64,000 bases of DNA. It comes from Bacteroidota bacterium (GTDB lineage Bacteria; Bacteroidota; Bacteroidia; Cytophagales; Cytophagaceae). Where the stretch lies: positions 124,001-188,000 of the forward strand of contig JAEWYS010000020.1 in assembly GCA_023458555.1 (NCBI GenBank). The letters run 5' to 3'. The position numbers and the translations under genes are program-made. Positions 54,275-62,947 of this stretch are shown piece after piece. Within the stretch, counting starts at the first letter, position 1. Every line of letters begins with the position of its first letter. The notes beneath the pieces are model-generated. The model searched no databases. It had not been told where the DNA came from and worked only from the letters and a program-made list of their open reading frames with translations.

Positions 54275-54314
54275 CCAATTGTTTACTTTTTCGTAAACAA
54301 GGCTTTAATTGGTT
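54273..54314 (+). other. Nested inverted repeats after surface protein gene
   Basis: AACCAATT (54273-54280) pairs with AATTGGTT (54307-54314), enclosing TTGTTTAC (54279-54286) and GTAAACAA (54293-54300). The two stems overlap by two bases, so they are alternative or stacked. No long T tail follows; termination is possible but weak. Confidence 0.35.
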
Positions 54315-54340
54315 TCCCTAAAAAGAACAGGAAATATTTG

Positions 54341-54348
54341 TAAATTTG
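54341..54348 (+). promoter_or_regulatory. -7-type promoter element before DksA-like gene
   Basis: TAAATTTG fits TAnnTTTG, 24 bases before the ATG at 54372. No matching TTTG at proper spacing. Confidence 0.35.
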
Positions 54349-54371
54349 CAGCAATTCTAACACGGAAGACT

Positions 54372-54755
54372 ATGAGTGAAGAAAAATTAAGATATTCAGA
54401 AGAAGACCTGAAAGAGTTTCAGGTATTAATTGAGGATAAACTTGAAAAAGCCCGTAAGGAGCTAAATTATATCAAAGAAGTGCTTAGCCGCAGAAATGAC
54501 CCAGGAACTGATACCACTGCCGGCACATTAAAACTTCTTGAAGACGGAGCAGACACGGCTGAAAAAGAAAACTTTACCCAGCTGGCCGCAAGGCAGCAAA
54601 AGTTTATTCAACAGTTGGAAAATGCTCTTGCCAGAATTAAAAACGGCACGTATGGAATATGCATTGAGACGGGCAAATTAATTCCTAAAGAGCGCTTAAG
54701 GGCCGTGCCTCATACTCAGCATTCTATTGAAGCCAAACTTAATCGCAGAGACTGA
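54372..54755 (+). CDS. TraR/DksA-family protein with degenerate zinc finger
   Basis: The start is ATG 54372 (MSEEKLRYSEEDLKEFQ); the frame is open further upstream but runs through the promoter-like stretch. About 127 residues form a helical hairpin (coiled coil about 10-90) and a C-terminal region GTYGICIETGKLIPKERLRA. Only one Cys is present where canonical DksA has a four-Cys zinc finger. This single-Cys form is what I recall for Bacteroidota. It may act at the RNA polymerase secondary channel. ScpB starts one base after the stop. Confidence 0.8.
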   Translation: MSEEKLRYSEEDLKEFQVLIEDKLEKARKELNYIKEVLSRRNDPGTDTTAGTLKLLEDGADTAEKENFTQLAARQQKFIQQLENALARIKNGTYGICIETGKLIPKERLRAVPHTQHSIEAKLNRRD

Positions 54756-54756
54756 G

Positions 54757-55359
54757 TTGGACTTCCTGATTCATCATATAGAAGCGCTGATCTTTTGTTC
54801 TCCGGATCCTCTCAGTCAGAAAGACCTGCAACAATGCCTTTCTGAAATGTTTGAGGCAGAAGTACCTATGCAAGATATCGAACGGGCGATAACTATTCTG
54901 GAAGAAAAATATCAGTCCGAGCAGTTCCCGTTTTCAATAGTACACTCCGGTGACGGTTATCAGTTTCTCACAAAACCGGCATACCAGGCAAGTATCAGCA
55001 TTCTTCTAAAACATAAGTCAAAAAAAAGACTGTCTGCCAGTGCCCTCGAAACACTGTCTATTATTGCCTATAAACAACCAATCACGAAAGGAGAAGTTGA
55101 GCAGCTAAGAGGAGTAAACTGTGATTACGCTGTACAGAAACTTTTGGAAAAGCAATTAATTGAAATTGTCGGTAAATCAGACTCAATTGGTCGCCCTGTT
55201 TTGTATGGAACAACTGCCAGATTTATGGATTATTTTGGCATCAACAGTCTGAAAGATCTTCCTGTACCCAAAGACTTCAAAACCGAAGATAATGAGATCG
55301 GCCTGAGCGATGACAGTGATTCAGACTCCGGGGTATCTGCAGAACCGGATCAAGAGTAG
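54757..55359 (+). CDS. scpB: Chromosome segregation protein ScpB
   Basis: The start is most likely TTG 54757 (M-DFLIHHIEALIFCSPDPLS); an in-frame ATG at 54727 lies inside the DksA-like gene. About 200 residues carry two winged-helix domains, with LSASALETLSIIAYKQPITK and EQLRGVNCDYAVQKLLEKQL as the ScpB signature, and an acidic tail rich in Asp and Ser. ScpB joins ScpA and SMC in the condensin complex. It starts one base after the upstream stop, so translation is coupled. Confidence 0.92.
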   Translation: MDFLIHHIEALIFCSPDPLSQKDLQQCLSEMFEAEVPMQDIERAITILEEKYQSEQFPFSIVHSGDGYQFLTKPAYQASISILLKHKSKKRLSASALETLSIIAYKQPITKGEVEQLRGVNCDYAVQKLLEKQLIEIVGKSDSIGRPVLYGTTARFMDYFGINSLKDLPVPKDFKTEDNEIGLSDDSDSDSGVSAEPDQE

Positions 55360-55410
55360 TATAAATTTAAAAACTTAATAAAATACAGTAGTGATACTGA
55401 ATTAAAAAAA

Positions 55411-56241
55411 ATGAAAGATCAATCCAATAAGCGATTTTCAAAGAAAACATCTTCGCATCCCTCCTCTGAGAAAAAAAATCCCACTGCAAACTCCGGCTCT
55501 TCTTCCCAAAGTACCAATCAGGATAATGAGCTGATCAGACTTAACCGATTTATTTCCAATGCGGGTATTTGCTCGCGTAGAGACGCGGACAAACTGATCG
55601 AGCAGGGTGAGATTTCCGTAAATGGAGAAATAATAACCTCGCTGGGGAGCAAAGTTCATCCAACAGATCGTGTCAGATACAAAAGCAAGATCCTGAAGAG
55701 AGAGCATCACATCTATGTTTTGTTGAATAAGCCTAAGGATTTTATTACAACAATGGATGATCCTCAAAACCGCAGAACAGTAATGGATCTGGTAAAACAA
55801 GCTGGAAATGAGCGAATATATCCTGTTGGCCGGCTTGACAGAAACACCACAGGTCTTCTTCTGCTTACCAATGATGGAGAACTTGCCGATTTCCTTACTC
55901 ATCCGAGTAACAGAATTCAGAAAATTTATCAGGTAGATCTTGATCGTCCTGTTTCTCCTGAAGACTTTGAAGCTATACAAAAAGGTATTGAATTGGAAGA
56001 CGGTCCTATTAAACCGGATGATGTTCAGATTTTATCAAAAGACCGGAAAATACTTGGCATCGAAATCCATGAAGGCAGAAACCGGATCGTTCGCAGGATA
56101 TTTGAACATTTCCGATACGAAGTTGTCCGGTTAGACCGCGTTATGTATGCCGGTCTAACAAAAAAAGATCTGGTAAGAGGAAAATGGAGATTCTTAAATC
56201 CCAAAGAAGTGCTAAACTTAAAACACTTTAATAAAAAATAA
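55411..56241 (+). CDS. rluB: Ribosomal large-subunit pseudouridine synthase (RluB type)
   Basis: This 276-residue protein has a Lys/Ser-rich N-terminal extension (1-40), an S4 domain (RLNRFISNAGICSRRDADKL) and a pseudouridine synthase domain with catalytic Asp in YPVGRLDRNTTGLLLLTND. RluB modifies 23S rRNA near position 2605; RluF or RsuA types share the fold. scpB-rluB order is common. A weak hairpin follows at 56295-56322. Confidence 0.9.
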   Translation: MKDQSNKRFSKKTSSHPSSEKKNPTANSGSSSQSTNQDNELIRLNRFISNAGICSRRDADKLIEQGEISVNGEIITSLGSKVHPTDRVRYKSKILKREHHIYVLLNKPKDFITTMDDPQNRRTVMDLVKQAGNERIYPVGRLDRNTTGLLLLTNDGELADFLTHPSNRIQKIYQVDLDRPVSPEDFEAIQKGIELEDGPIKPDDVQILSKDRKILGIEIHEGRNRIVRRIFEHFRYEVVRLDRVMYAGLTKKDLVRGKWRFLNPKEVLNLKHFNKK

Positions 56242-56331
56242 AGACTTACAAACTGCCAAAAGCAGAAGTCTCTATTCTTTTTCTATAATTCTTTAAGAGT
56301 ATACGTGTAAACGTCTACTCTTTTAAGCCCT

Positions 56332-56697
56332 TTATGTGAAGTAATATAATAATCCCTTCAGGCCCCCCATTACATCATTATGGAAAAATACAACAATAAG
56401 CCTGCTGCTGACCATCCTTTTTTCTCTTAAGTCTTCCGGGAAGTTAACCCTTACAAGCTCCTCTTCAACATTTCACTCAAAGTTAGCTATTCCCTGATGA
56501 ATATACTCCGATTCAAATAATCCATCAGATCTCTTGTCTTCATGATAATAAAACACTACAAATGCAACCCATATGCTGCTCTTATACAAAGATCCTTTAG
56601 AGAAATCTAAAAAAATTATTATTATAAGGCAAAAACAAAAACCCAGATAAAGATTTGAAAGTATACTAATAACTAATGTAACTAATGAGAGAAAAGA
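56332..56697 (-). pseudogene. Possible decayed membrane-protein gene
   Basis: One minus-strand frame is open from just after a TGA (56698-56700) to TAA at 56332-56334, broken by one TGA at 56473-56475. The reading is protein-like: a hydrophobic stretch (IIIIFLDFSKGSLYKSS), then SIWVAFVVFYYHEDKRSDG, FESEYIHQGIANFE, the TGA, and NVEEELVRVNFPEDLREKRM followed by a second hydrophobic patch. No ATG start exists upstream of the TGA. No family was recognised. It may be a remnant of a lost gene; chance cannot be excluded. Confidence 0.3.
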
Positions 56698-56738
56698 TCA
56701 ATAAATACTTTTCAGGTGAAAACCTGCTAAGGAATTAA
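56685..56738 (+). other. 17-codon ORF resembling the N-terminus of a FecR-type protein
   Basis: MREKINKYFSGENLLRN then stop. Starts of this type are common in anti-sigma FecR proteins of Bacteroidota. Here it ends early, so it is either a fragment or chance. A CAGGT-GAAA-ACCTG hairpin is inside it (56713-56726). Confidence 0.2.
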
Positions 56739-56771
56739 TTACATAAAAACAAGCACCTGTGCAGCAACAAA

Positions 56772-56795
56772 AAAGCCCTTCTAAAGAAGGGCTTT
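56772..56795 (-). terminator. Terminator after tRNA-Phe (minus strand)
   Basis: The perfect 10-bp arms AAAGCCCTTC (56772-56781) and GAAGGGCTTT (56786-56795) end in a T run on the minus strand, 7 bases past the tRNA 3' end. Confidence 0.85.
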
Positions 56796-56801
56796 CGAAG
56801 G

Positions 56802-56874
56802 TGGTGACGAATGGAATCGAACCATCGACACAAGGATTTTCAGTCCTTTGCTCTACCAACTGAGCTACGTCACC
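56802..56874 (-). tRNA. tRNA-Phe (anticodon GAA)
   Basis: The reverse strand folds into a complete 73-base cloverleaf: acceptor GGTGACG/CGTCACC, D-arm GCTC/GAGC, anticodon arm AAGGA-CTGAAAA-TCCTT with anticodon GAA, T-arm GATGG/CCATT with TTCGATT loop and discriminator A. The CCA end is not encoded. It has its own promoter and terminator. Confidence 0.95.
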
Positions 56875-56896
56875 ATCACTTTGTTTTAAAGTGGTG

Positions 56897-56927
56897 CAAA
56901 GATATACCTTTTTGCATTGAGTACAAA
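56897..56927 (-). promoter_or_regulatory. Consensus promoter of tRNA-Phe (minus strand)
   Basis: On the minus strand TTTG (56927-56924), exactly 19 bases and TATCTTTG (56904-56897) match the TTTG-N19-TAnnTTTG consensus, 22 bases before the tRNA 5' end. Confidence 0.8.
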
Positions 56928-56956
56928 ATTTATTTACTAAACTTGTAAAAAAAATT

Positions 56957-58291
56957 ATGGCATATTTATCTCAGGTTATTTTTATCCTAATTCTGGGCAT
57001 TACTGCATATTTGATTTTTACCCGTATCAAACGAATCAGTTCAAACATACGTCTGGGTAGATCTGCCGACCGGTCAGACAATATTGGTCAGAGAATGAAG
57101 AATGTCCTGCTGGTCGCTTTTGGTCAGAAAAAGATGTTTAAGCGCCCTGTTCCGGCTATCCTCCATTTATTTGTCTATCTTGGCTTCCTTATTGTTAATA
57201 TTGAAATCCTCGAAATCGTTATTGATGGTTTTTCCGGCAGGCACAGAATTTTTGCTCCGTATTTTGGCGCACTGTATCCTTATTTCATAGGTTTCTTCGA
57301 GTTTTTTGCTGTTACAGTACTTATTTCATGTCTGATTTTCCTGATCAGAAGGAACATCCTTAAAGTAAACCGTTTCAGTGGAATTGAGATGCGTAAATGG
57401 CCCAGGCTGGATGCGAATATCATTCTGGTCGTTGAAATACTTCTAATGATTGCACTACTTACCATGAACGCTTCCGATGCTGCTCTCCAGCAAAAGGCGC
57501 ATGCCGGATATCCACAAACCGGTGCTTTCTTCTTTAGCGGTGTTCTGGTTTCATCATTGAGCAATCTTACTACCGGTACGCTGATATTTATTGAGCGATT
57601 CACCTGGTGGTTTCACATTATAGGGATTTTTGCTTTTGCCATATATGTCTTTTCCGATTCAAAACACTTGCATATTTTCATGGCTTTCCCTAACACGTTC
57701 TATGGTAAGCTAAGACCTCAGGGCTATTGGAACAACATGCCATCTGTCACAAAAGAGGTGAAGCTTATGCTTAATATAAGCGATCCGGTGCAGACAGACG
57801 AAAACAATCCTTCAGATACCCCTGAGCGTTTCGGCGCCAAAGACGTAACAGACCTGTCCTGGAAAAACCTGATGGATGCCTATACCTGCACAGAATGTGG
57901 CCGTTGTACATCCAATTGCCCTGCCAATATTACCGGCAAAAAACTTTCTCCCCGTAAAATCATGATGGATACACGTGACAGACTGGAAGAGCTGGGCGAA
58001 AATATCCGCAAAAACGGGGTGGCTGCCAGTGACAACAAATCTTTGTTGGGAGACTACATCAGCGAAGAGGAAATTATGGCCTGTACTACATGCAGCGCAT
58101 GTGTAGAAGCTTGTCCTGTTCTGATTGATCCATTGGATATCATTGTTCAGCTCCGTCGCTACAAGATTATGGAAGAAGCGCAAGCTCCTTCATCATGGAA
58201 CAGCATGTTTTCCAATATTGAAAACAACTTTGCCCCCTGGAAATTCTCTCCTTCCGACCGGTACAACTGGGTTGAAAAATTAAATAATTAA
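56957..58291 (+). CDS. Membrane Fe-S protein with two 4Fe-4S clusters (HdrC-like redox subunit)
   Basis: This 444-residue protein has five or six N-terminal membrane helices (about 1-235) and a C-terminal domain with two ferredoxin-type clusters, CTECGRCTSNCP and CTTCSACVEACP (four Cys each). The layout is that of heterodisulfide-reductase-like or NarI/DsrM-type membrane redox subunits that move electrons between quinone and soluble carriers. The next gene, 6 bases downstream, supplies the CCG subunit. The physiological donor is unknown. Confidence 0.85.
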   Translation: MAYLSQVIFILILGITAYLIFTRIKRISSNIRLGRSADRSDNIGQRMKNVLLVAFGQKKMFKRPVPAILHLFVYLGFLIVNIEILEIVIDGFSGRHRIFAPYFGALYPYFIGFFEFFAVTVLISCLIFLIRRNILKVNRFSGIEMRKWPRLDANIILVVEILLMIALLTMNASDAALQQKAHAGYPQTGAFFFSGVLVSSLSNLTTGTLIFIERFTWWFHIIGIFAFAIYVFSDSKHLHIFMAFPNTFYGKLRPQGYWNNMPSVTKEVKLMLNISDPVQTDENNPSDTPERFGAKDVTDLSWKNLMDAYTCTECGRCTSNCPANITGKKLSPRKIMMDTRDRLEELGENIRKNGVAASDNKSLLGDYISEEEIMACTTCSACVEACPVLIDPLDIIVQLRRYKIMEEAQAPSSWNSMFSNIENNFAPWKFSPSDRYNWVEKLNN

Positions 58292-58297
58292 AAGATT

Positions 58298-59092
58298 ATG
58301 GCAGATAAAGATTATAAAGCTCCTTTAGTATCCGAATTTATGGCAAGAGGAGAAACACCGGAAGTTTTATTCTGGGTAGGGTGCGCAGGGTCCTTTGACG
58401 ACCGTTATAAGGCCGTCACCATTGCATTTGCCAAAATTCTCAATGAAGCAGGTATATCATTTGCTGTCCTGGGACCTGAAGAATCATGTACCGGAGAACC
58501 TGCCAAAAGAGCCGGCAATGAGTTTCTCTATCAGATGATGGCAATCTCCAATATTCAGTTGCTAAACAGCTACAATATAAAAAAGATAGTTACAGCCTGC
58601 CCGCATTGCTTCAACATCATGAAAAATGATTATCCGGAACTCGGAGGCAGCTATGAAGTAATTCATCATTCAACATTTCTTCAACAACTTATCGATACAG
58701 GGAAACTTAAAGTAGAAGGCGGAGCGTTTAAAGGAAAGAAAATCACGTTCCATGATTCCTGCTACCTGGGTCGGGCAAACAGCATATACGAAGCGCCCAG
58801 AAACCTGATCGAAAAGCTTGACGCTGATCTTGTAGAGATGAAAAGATGCCGGAGCAAAGGTTTATGCTGCGGAGCCGGAGGAGCACAAATGTTTAAAGAG
58901 CCGGAACCAGGCAAAAAGGATATTAATATTGAACGAGTTGAAGAAGCTCTTGATACAGGAGCGCAGGTTATCGCTTCAGCCTGCCCGTTTTGCATGACTA
59001 TGCTGGCAGACGGTATTAAGAGTAAAGAGAAAGAAAACCAGGTAATGGTATATGATATTGTTGAACTGATTGCCAAAGCCCAAAACTTATAA
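58298..59092 (+). CDS. CCG-domain Fe-S oxidoreductase (HdrB-like)
   Basis: This 264-residue protein has two CCG-type cysteine motifs: TACPHCFNIMKNDYPELGG with HDSCYLGRANSIYEAPRNL, and KGLCCGAGGAQMFKE with ASACPFCMTMLADGI. These bind an unusual Fe-S cluster in HdrB, GlpC and LutA proteins. It lies in the same operon as the membrane Fe-S protein. Substrate (disulfide, lactate, glycolate or other) cannot be inferred. Confidence 0.88.
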   Translation: MADKDYKAPLVSEFMARGETPEVLFWVGCAGSFDDRYKAVTIAFAKILNEAGISFAVLGPEESCTGEPAKRAGNEFLYQMMAISNIQLLNSYNIKKIVTACPHCFNIMKNDYPELGGSYEVIHHSTFLQQLIDTGKLKVEGGAFKGKKITFHDSCYLGRANSIYEAPRNLIEKLDADLVEMKRCRSKGLCCGAGGAQMFKEPEPGKKDINIERVEEALDTGAQVIASACPFCMTMLADGIKSKEKENQVMVYDIVELIAKAQNL

Positions 59093-59094
59093 CT

Positions 59095-59583
59095 ATGTTT
59101 GTTGATTTCGATACTTTACCCGCTGAGGCAAAGATCTGGGTATACCAGGCAGACCGATGTCTGAACGATGCTGAGCTAGATAGTCTGGGAAACAGATTCA
59201 GAATATTTTCCGACTCGTGGGACAGTCACGGGAAGAATCTGAAAAATTCATTCCGCTTTTTTCATAACTATTTCATCGTTATTGGAGTTGATGAGAATTA
59301 TACAACGGCAAGCGGCTGCTCCATTGACAAATCTGTAGATTTTATTCGTAAAGCCGAGCAGGAATTTATGGTTAATTTCCTTGACAGATCAAGGATTGCC
59401 TTCGAGATAGATAATGTTATACAACAATATTCGTTTAATAATCTGAAGATGTACATAAAAAACCAAACCATCAGACCTGAGAATTTGATGTTTAACAATA
59501 CTGTTGCCACTATGGATGAATTCAGAAAAAAATGGAAAATTCCTGCCGGTGAAACATGGATTTCTAAATATTTCAATAAATAA
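59095..59583 (+). CDS. Conserved protein of unknown function
   Basis: This 162-residue soluble protein starts 3 bases after the Fe-S gene. FVDFDTLPAEAKIWVYQADR and SWDSHGKNLKNSFRFFHNYF are likely conserved blocks. I recall homologues in Cytophagales labelled ABC transporter ATPase, but no Walker A or signature motif is present, so that label is not supported. Its tight coupling to the Fe-S pair suggests a shared function or regulation. Confidence 0.7.
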   Translation: MFVDFDTLPAEAKIWVYQADRCLNDAELDSLGNRFRIFSDSWDSHGKNLKNSFRFFHNYFIVIGVDENYTTASGCSIDKSVDFIRKAEQEFMVNFLDRSRIAFEIDNVIQQYSFNNLKMYIKNQTIRPENLMFNNTVATMDEFRKKWKIPAGETWISKYFNK

Positions 59584-59707
59584 AAAAGAATTATTTATAT
59601 TTGGAAGATTTTCGTTATCTTTAAAGTTATTTAACCTTTTGTATACCAATGGTTGTCTAACTTATTGATGCAAAAACAAAAAAATCTAAAAAGCTACCCA
59701 AATTAAA

Positions 59708-61690
59708 ATGAACAAACGTAATATTGTCATTTTTTTCGTTGCCTTGTTAGCAGTTGCCGCCTGCACGCCGAAAGCAGCAAAATTGTTTTCGAAAGGAGAA
59801 AAGGAATATAATATGGCTGCTTACCAGACAGCTATAGAAAACTATAAGCAGGCAATAGCAAAAGGTTACCATGAAGGCTCTGTCGCCAATTACCGGATTG
59901 CCGAAGCACTCAAAAAATCCAACAGGATTCATGAAGCGGAGCAGTACTATGCCAAAGCAGTTAACAGCAATCTGAAAGAAGATGAGGCTGTTTTCTGGTA
60001 TGCCTACTCTCTGAAAGCCAATGGGAAATACGAAAACGCTAAAGAGCAGTTCAAAAGATATATTGCTCAGGGCAGCAACTTTGATCTTGTCAACAGGGCA
60101 AAAAGAGAAGTTGAAAACATAGAGGCTATCAGTCACATATTGGAAAACCCTGCCGAGTATGAAGTGAGAAATCTGGAAGAATTAAATACTTCCTATGCTG
60201 AATACTCACCTTTTATGAGCAAAGGTAAGCTATATTATACTTCCAACAAGGGCATAACCAAAATGCATACAGCGAACAATACCGGATTCACTGATATTTT
60301 TGAGTTTATCTTTGACGGAGTTGATCGTTTCTCAGGCCAGGCTAAACCTTTGCCTAATCAGATCAATACAAATGACGCCCATGAAGCAACGCCTATATTC
60401 TCCAAAGATGGAAAAACAATGTATTTCTCGAGAGGGAATACAGGAAATAAAAAAGGACGTAAGGAAGTTGACATTTATATGTCCAGACTTCAGAATGGTG
60501 TCTGGTCAGAACCTGAGCTATTACCGTTTTGCGGAGAAACATCCTGGGATTCCTCTCCGGCACTTTCTCCGGATGGCAAAAAATTATACTTCGCATCAAA
60601 CAGAGATGATAAAGATGCTCAGGGTGGTATTGACATATATGTTGCCACCATCGACAGTACCGGCAAGTGGGGTAATGTAAGAAACCTCGGAGCTCCTGTT
60701 AACACCAGAGGCAATGACATGTTTCCTTACATTGATGATTTTGGCAACTTTTATTTCTCCTCTGATGGTCATCCAACCCTTGGCTCTCTTGATATATTCA
60801 AGATAGCGGAAGATGAAAACGGAGACATGGTAATAAAGAATCTTGGGCGCCCCATTAACAGCCCTTACGAAGACTTCGCTCTCTATGCAATCGACAGTGT
60901 GACAGGCTACTTCAGCTCAAACAGGCCAGAAGGAAAAGGTGACGATGACATCTACGAATACAATGCATATAAGAATGCTATTTATGTTGTTCAGGGAGTC
61001 ACTGTATCCGAAGACAGTAATCTGGTAATATCCAATGCTCTGATTACAATCACTAATATGCAGGGTGACACAGTTGCCCGGATAACCTCTGACGAAAATG
61101 GCAAATTCACTTACCCGGCAGAGCCTGAGCAGGAATACAATGTAACTGCCAGCCGGGAAGGCTTCCTGTTCTATGAGAGTAAATTCTCAACAGTTGGGAA
61201 AACAGTAGATAAAAAGAAACTGAAACCAGGCGACAATGAGGTCGTAATCGAACAAACAATCGCGATGAAGAGAAAAGCAGTCGGAATTGTCTTTGTTATT
61301 GACAATGTTTATTATGACTTCGACAAATGGGATATACGTCCGGATGCAGAAATTTCATTGAATACGGTTGTTGATTTCCTTCAGAAGAATCCTGATATCA
61401 ATATAGAGCTTAGCTCGCACACTGATGAAAGAGGTGCTGCGAAATATAACCGTGATCTTTCACAGAAACGAGCTCAGTCTGCTGTAAATTACATCATATC
61501 CAAAGGAATAGATGCTGAAAGAATTGTGGCAAAAGGTTACGGTAAAGACAAGCCGTTAATTCGCAATGCTCAGACAGAAGAAGAGCATCAGAAAAACAGA
61601 CGTACTGAGGTTGAAGTAACCAATATATCAGATCCGAACATTAAAATAATTAAAAAAGGCGAAGAGGATCTGCTGACAACCCAGCCTTAA
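59708..61690 (+). CDS. PorE-like OmpA lipoprotein
   Basis: This 660-residue lipoprotein has a signal ending VAACTPK, TPR repeats (about 30-140; NMAAYQTAIENYKQAIAKGY), a PD40 WD-like propeller (about 180-400; SPALSPDGKKLYFASNRDD), a carboxypeptidase-regulatory-like domain (about 430-510) and an OmpA peptidoglycan-binding domain (about 540-640; LSSHTDERGAAKYNRDLSQK). This TPR-PD40-CarbRLD-OmpA order is that of PorE, a T9SS part that links the machine to peptidoglycan. Bacteroidota carry several such proteins, so orthology is not certain. Confidence 0.82.
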   Translation: MNKRNIVIFFVALLAVAACTPKAAKLFSKGEKEYNMAAYQTAIENYKQAIAKGYHEGSVANYRIAEALKKSNRIHEAEQYYAKAVNSNLKEDEAVFWYAYSLKANGKYENAKEQFKRYIAQGSNFDLVNRAKREVENIEAISHILENPAEYEVRNLEELNTSYAEYSPFMSKGKLYYTSNKGITKMHTANNTGFTDIFEFIFDGVDRFSGQAKPLPNQINTNDAHEATPIFSKDGKTMYFSRGNTGNKKGRKEVDIYMSRLQNGVWSEPELLPFCGETSWDSSPALSPDGKKLYFASNRDDKDAQGGIDIYVATIDSTGKWGNVRNLGAPVNTRGNDMFPYIDDFGNFYFSSDGHPTLGSLDIFKIAEDENGDMVIKNLGRPINSPYEDFALYAIDSVTGYFSSNRPEGKGDDDIYEYNAYKNAIYVVQGVTVSEDSNLVISNALITITNMQGDTVARITSDENGKFTYPAEPEQEYNVTASREGFLFYESKFSTVGKTVDKKKLKPGDNEVVIEQTIAMKRKAVGIVFVIDNVYYDFDKWDIRPDAEISLNTVVDFLQKNPDINIELSSHTDERGAAKYNRDLSQKRAQSAVNYIISKGIDAERIVAKGYGKDKPLIRNAQTEEEHQKNRRTEVEVTNISDPNIKIIKKGEEDLLTTQP

Positions 61691-61713
61691 TTTCCCGCAT
61701 AGAAATTATACAA

Positions 61714-61743
61714 TAAAAGTCCCGTTAGATTCGGGACTTTTTT
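61714..61743 (+). terminator. Terminator after PorE-like gene
   Basis: AAAAGTCCCG and CGGGACTTTT are perfect arms with a 7-base loop and a T tail, 25 bases after the stop. Confidence 0.8.
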
Positions 61744-61780
61744 ATTTTTGCAGATATTCAATTTTCACACATAAATAATA

Positions 61781-62947
61781 ATGGCAGAAGACAGATATAT
61801 GCAGCGTGGAGTTTCATCCGGCAAGGAAGAAGTGCACGCTGCGATCAGCAAAATTGACAAAGGCCTTTTCCCAAAAGCATTTTGCAAAGTTGTTCCGGAT
61901 ATTCTGGGCGGTGATGAGCAATATTGCACAATAATGCATGCCGATGGAGCTGGTACCAAATCTTCACTGGCATATATGTACTGGAAAGAAACCGGAGACT
62001 TATCTGTGTGGAAGGGAATTGCCCAGGATGCCATCGTTATGAATACAGATGATCTGCTGTGTGTCGGAGCGACTAATAATATTCTGCTTTCTTCTACAAT
62101 AGGCAGAAACAAGAATCTGATCCCGGGTGAAGTAATTGCAGCAATTATTAACGGCACAGAAGAGGTTCTGCAAATGCTGAGAGATAATGGAATCGGCATA
62201 TACAGCACTGGCGGAGAAACCGCAGATGTCGGAGATCTGGTACGAACTATTATCGTAGACAGCACTGTTACGTGCCGAATGAGAAAGGATCATGTCATAA
62301 CCAATGACGGAATCAAGCCCGGACAGGTAATTGTAGGCTTTGCCTCTTATGGTCAGGCTACGTATGAATCAGATTATAATGGCGGAATGGGAAGTAACGG
62401 CCTGACTTCTGCCAGACATGATGTATTTGCCAACTATCTTGCCGGTAAATATAAGGAAAGCTATGATCCTCAGGTTCCGGCCAACCTGGTCTACTCCGGA
62501 ACGAAACAATTAACTGATGCCATTGAAGGGCTGAAAATTGATGCAGGTAAACTTGTTCTTTCTCCGACAAGAACCTATGCTCCGTTAATGAAAAAGATTC
62601 TTGATCATCACAGGCAGGCAATTGGCGGTATTATTCATTGCAGCGGGGGTGGTCAAACAAAAATCCTTCATTTTATTGATCAGCATCATATTATCAAAGA
62701 CCGGTTATTGCCGGTACCTCCTCTTTTCAGAATGATTCAGGAAGAAAGCAATACCTCATGGCAGGAAATGTTCAAAGTTTTCAATATGGGTCATCGCCTT
62801 GAAATATACACTGATGAACAATCCGCAACTGAGATGATTGATATCGCAAAATCGTTTAACATTGAGGCTGCGATTATTGGCAGGGTTGAACCATCTCCAA
62901 TTAAAAAACTCACTATACAGATGGGATCCGAGACTTTCAATTACTAA
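61781..62947 (+). CDS. purM: Phosphoribosylformylglycinamidine cyclo-ligase (PurM-like)
   Basis: This 388-residue protein has MHADGAGTKSSLAYMYWKET, AQDAIVMNTDDLLCVGATNN, GEVIAAIINGTEEVL and TGGETADVGDLVRTIIVDS in the order of PurM. It is longer than E. coli PurM (345), as in the Bacteroidota form. The enzyme closes the imidazole ring to make AIR in purine synthesis. It converges with the UbiA-like gene with an 11-base overlap. Confidence 0.85.
   Translation: MAEDRYMQRGVSSGKEEVHAAISKIDKGLFPKAFCKVVPDILGGDEQYCTIMHADGAGTKSSLAYMYWKETGDLSVWKGIAQDAIVMNTDDLLCVGATNNILLSSTIGRNKNLIPGEVIAAIINGTEEVLQMLRDNGIGIYSTGGETADVGDLVRTIIVDSTVTCRMRKDHVITNDGIKPGQVIVGFASYGQATYESDYNGGMGSNGLTSARHDVFANYLAGKYKESYDPQVPANLVYSGTKQLTDAIEGLKIDAGKLVLSPTRTYAPLMKKILDHHRQAIGGIIHCSGGGQTKILHFIDQHHIIKDRLLPVPPLFRMIQEESNTSWQEMFKVFNMGHRLEIYTDEQSATEMIDIAKSFNIEAAIIGRVEPSPIKKLTIQMGSETFNY

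Larger units (their letters stand above)
56242..56801. other. Gap of 560 bp with possible decayed gene
   Basis: Contents found: a hairpin with arms AAGAGTA and TACTCTT (56295-56301 and 56316-56322), a minus-strand coding-like remnant (56332-56697), a 17-codon plus-strand ORF (56685-56738) and the terminator of tRNA-Phe (56772-56795). Confidence 0.5.

Noticed and set aside
59095..59583. ABC transporter ATPase label recalled for homologues
   Set aside because: No Walker A, Walker B or ABC signature motif can be seen in the 162 residues.
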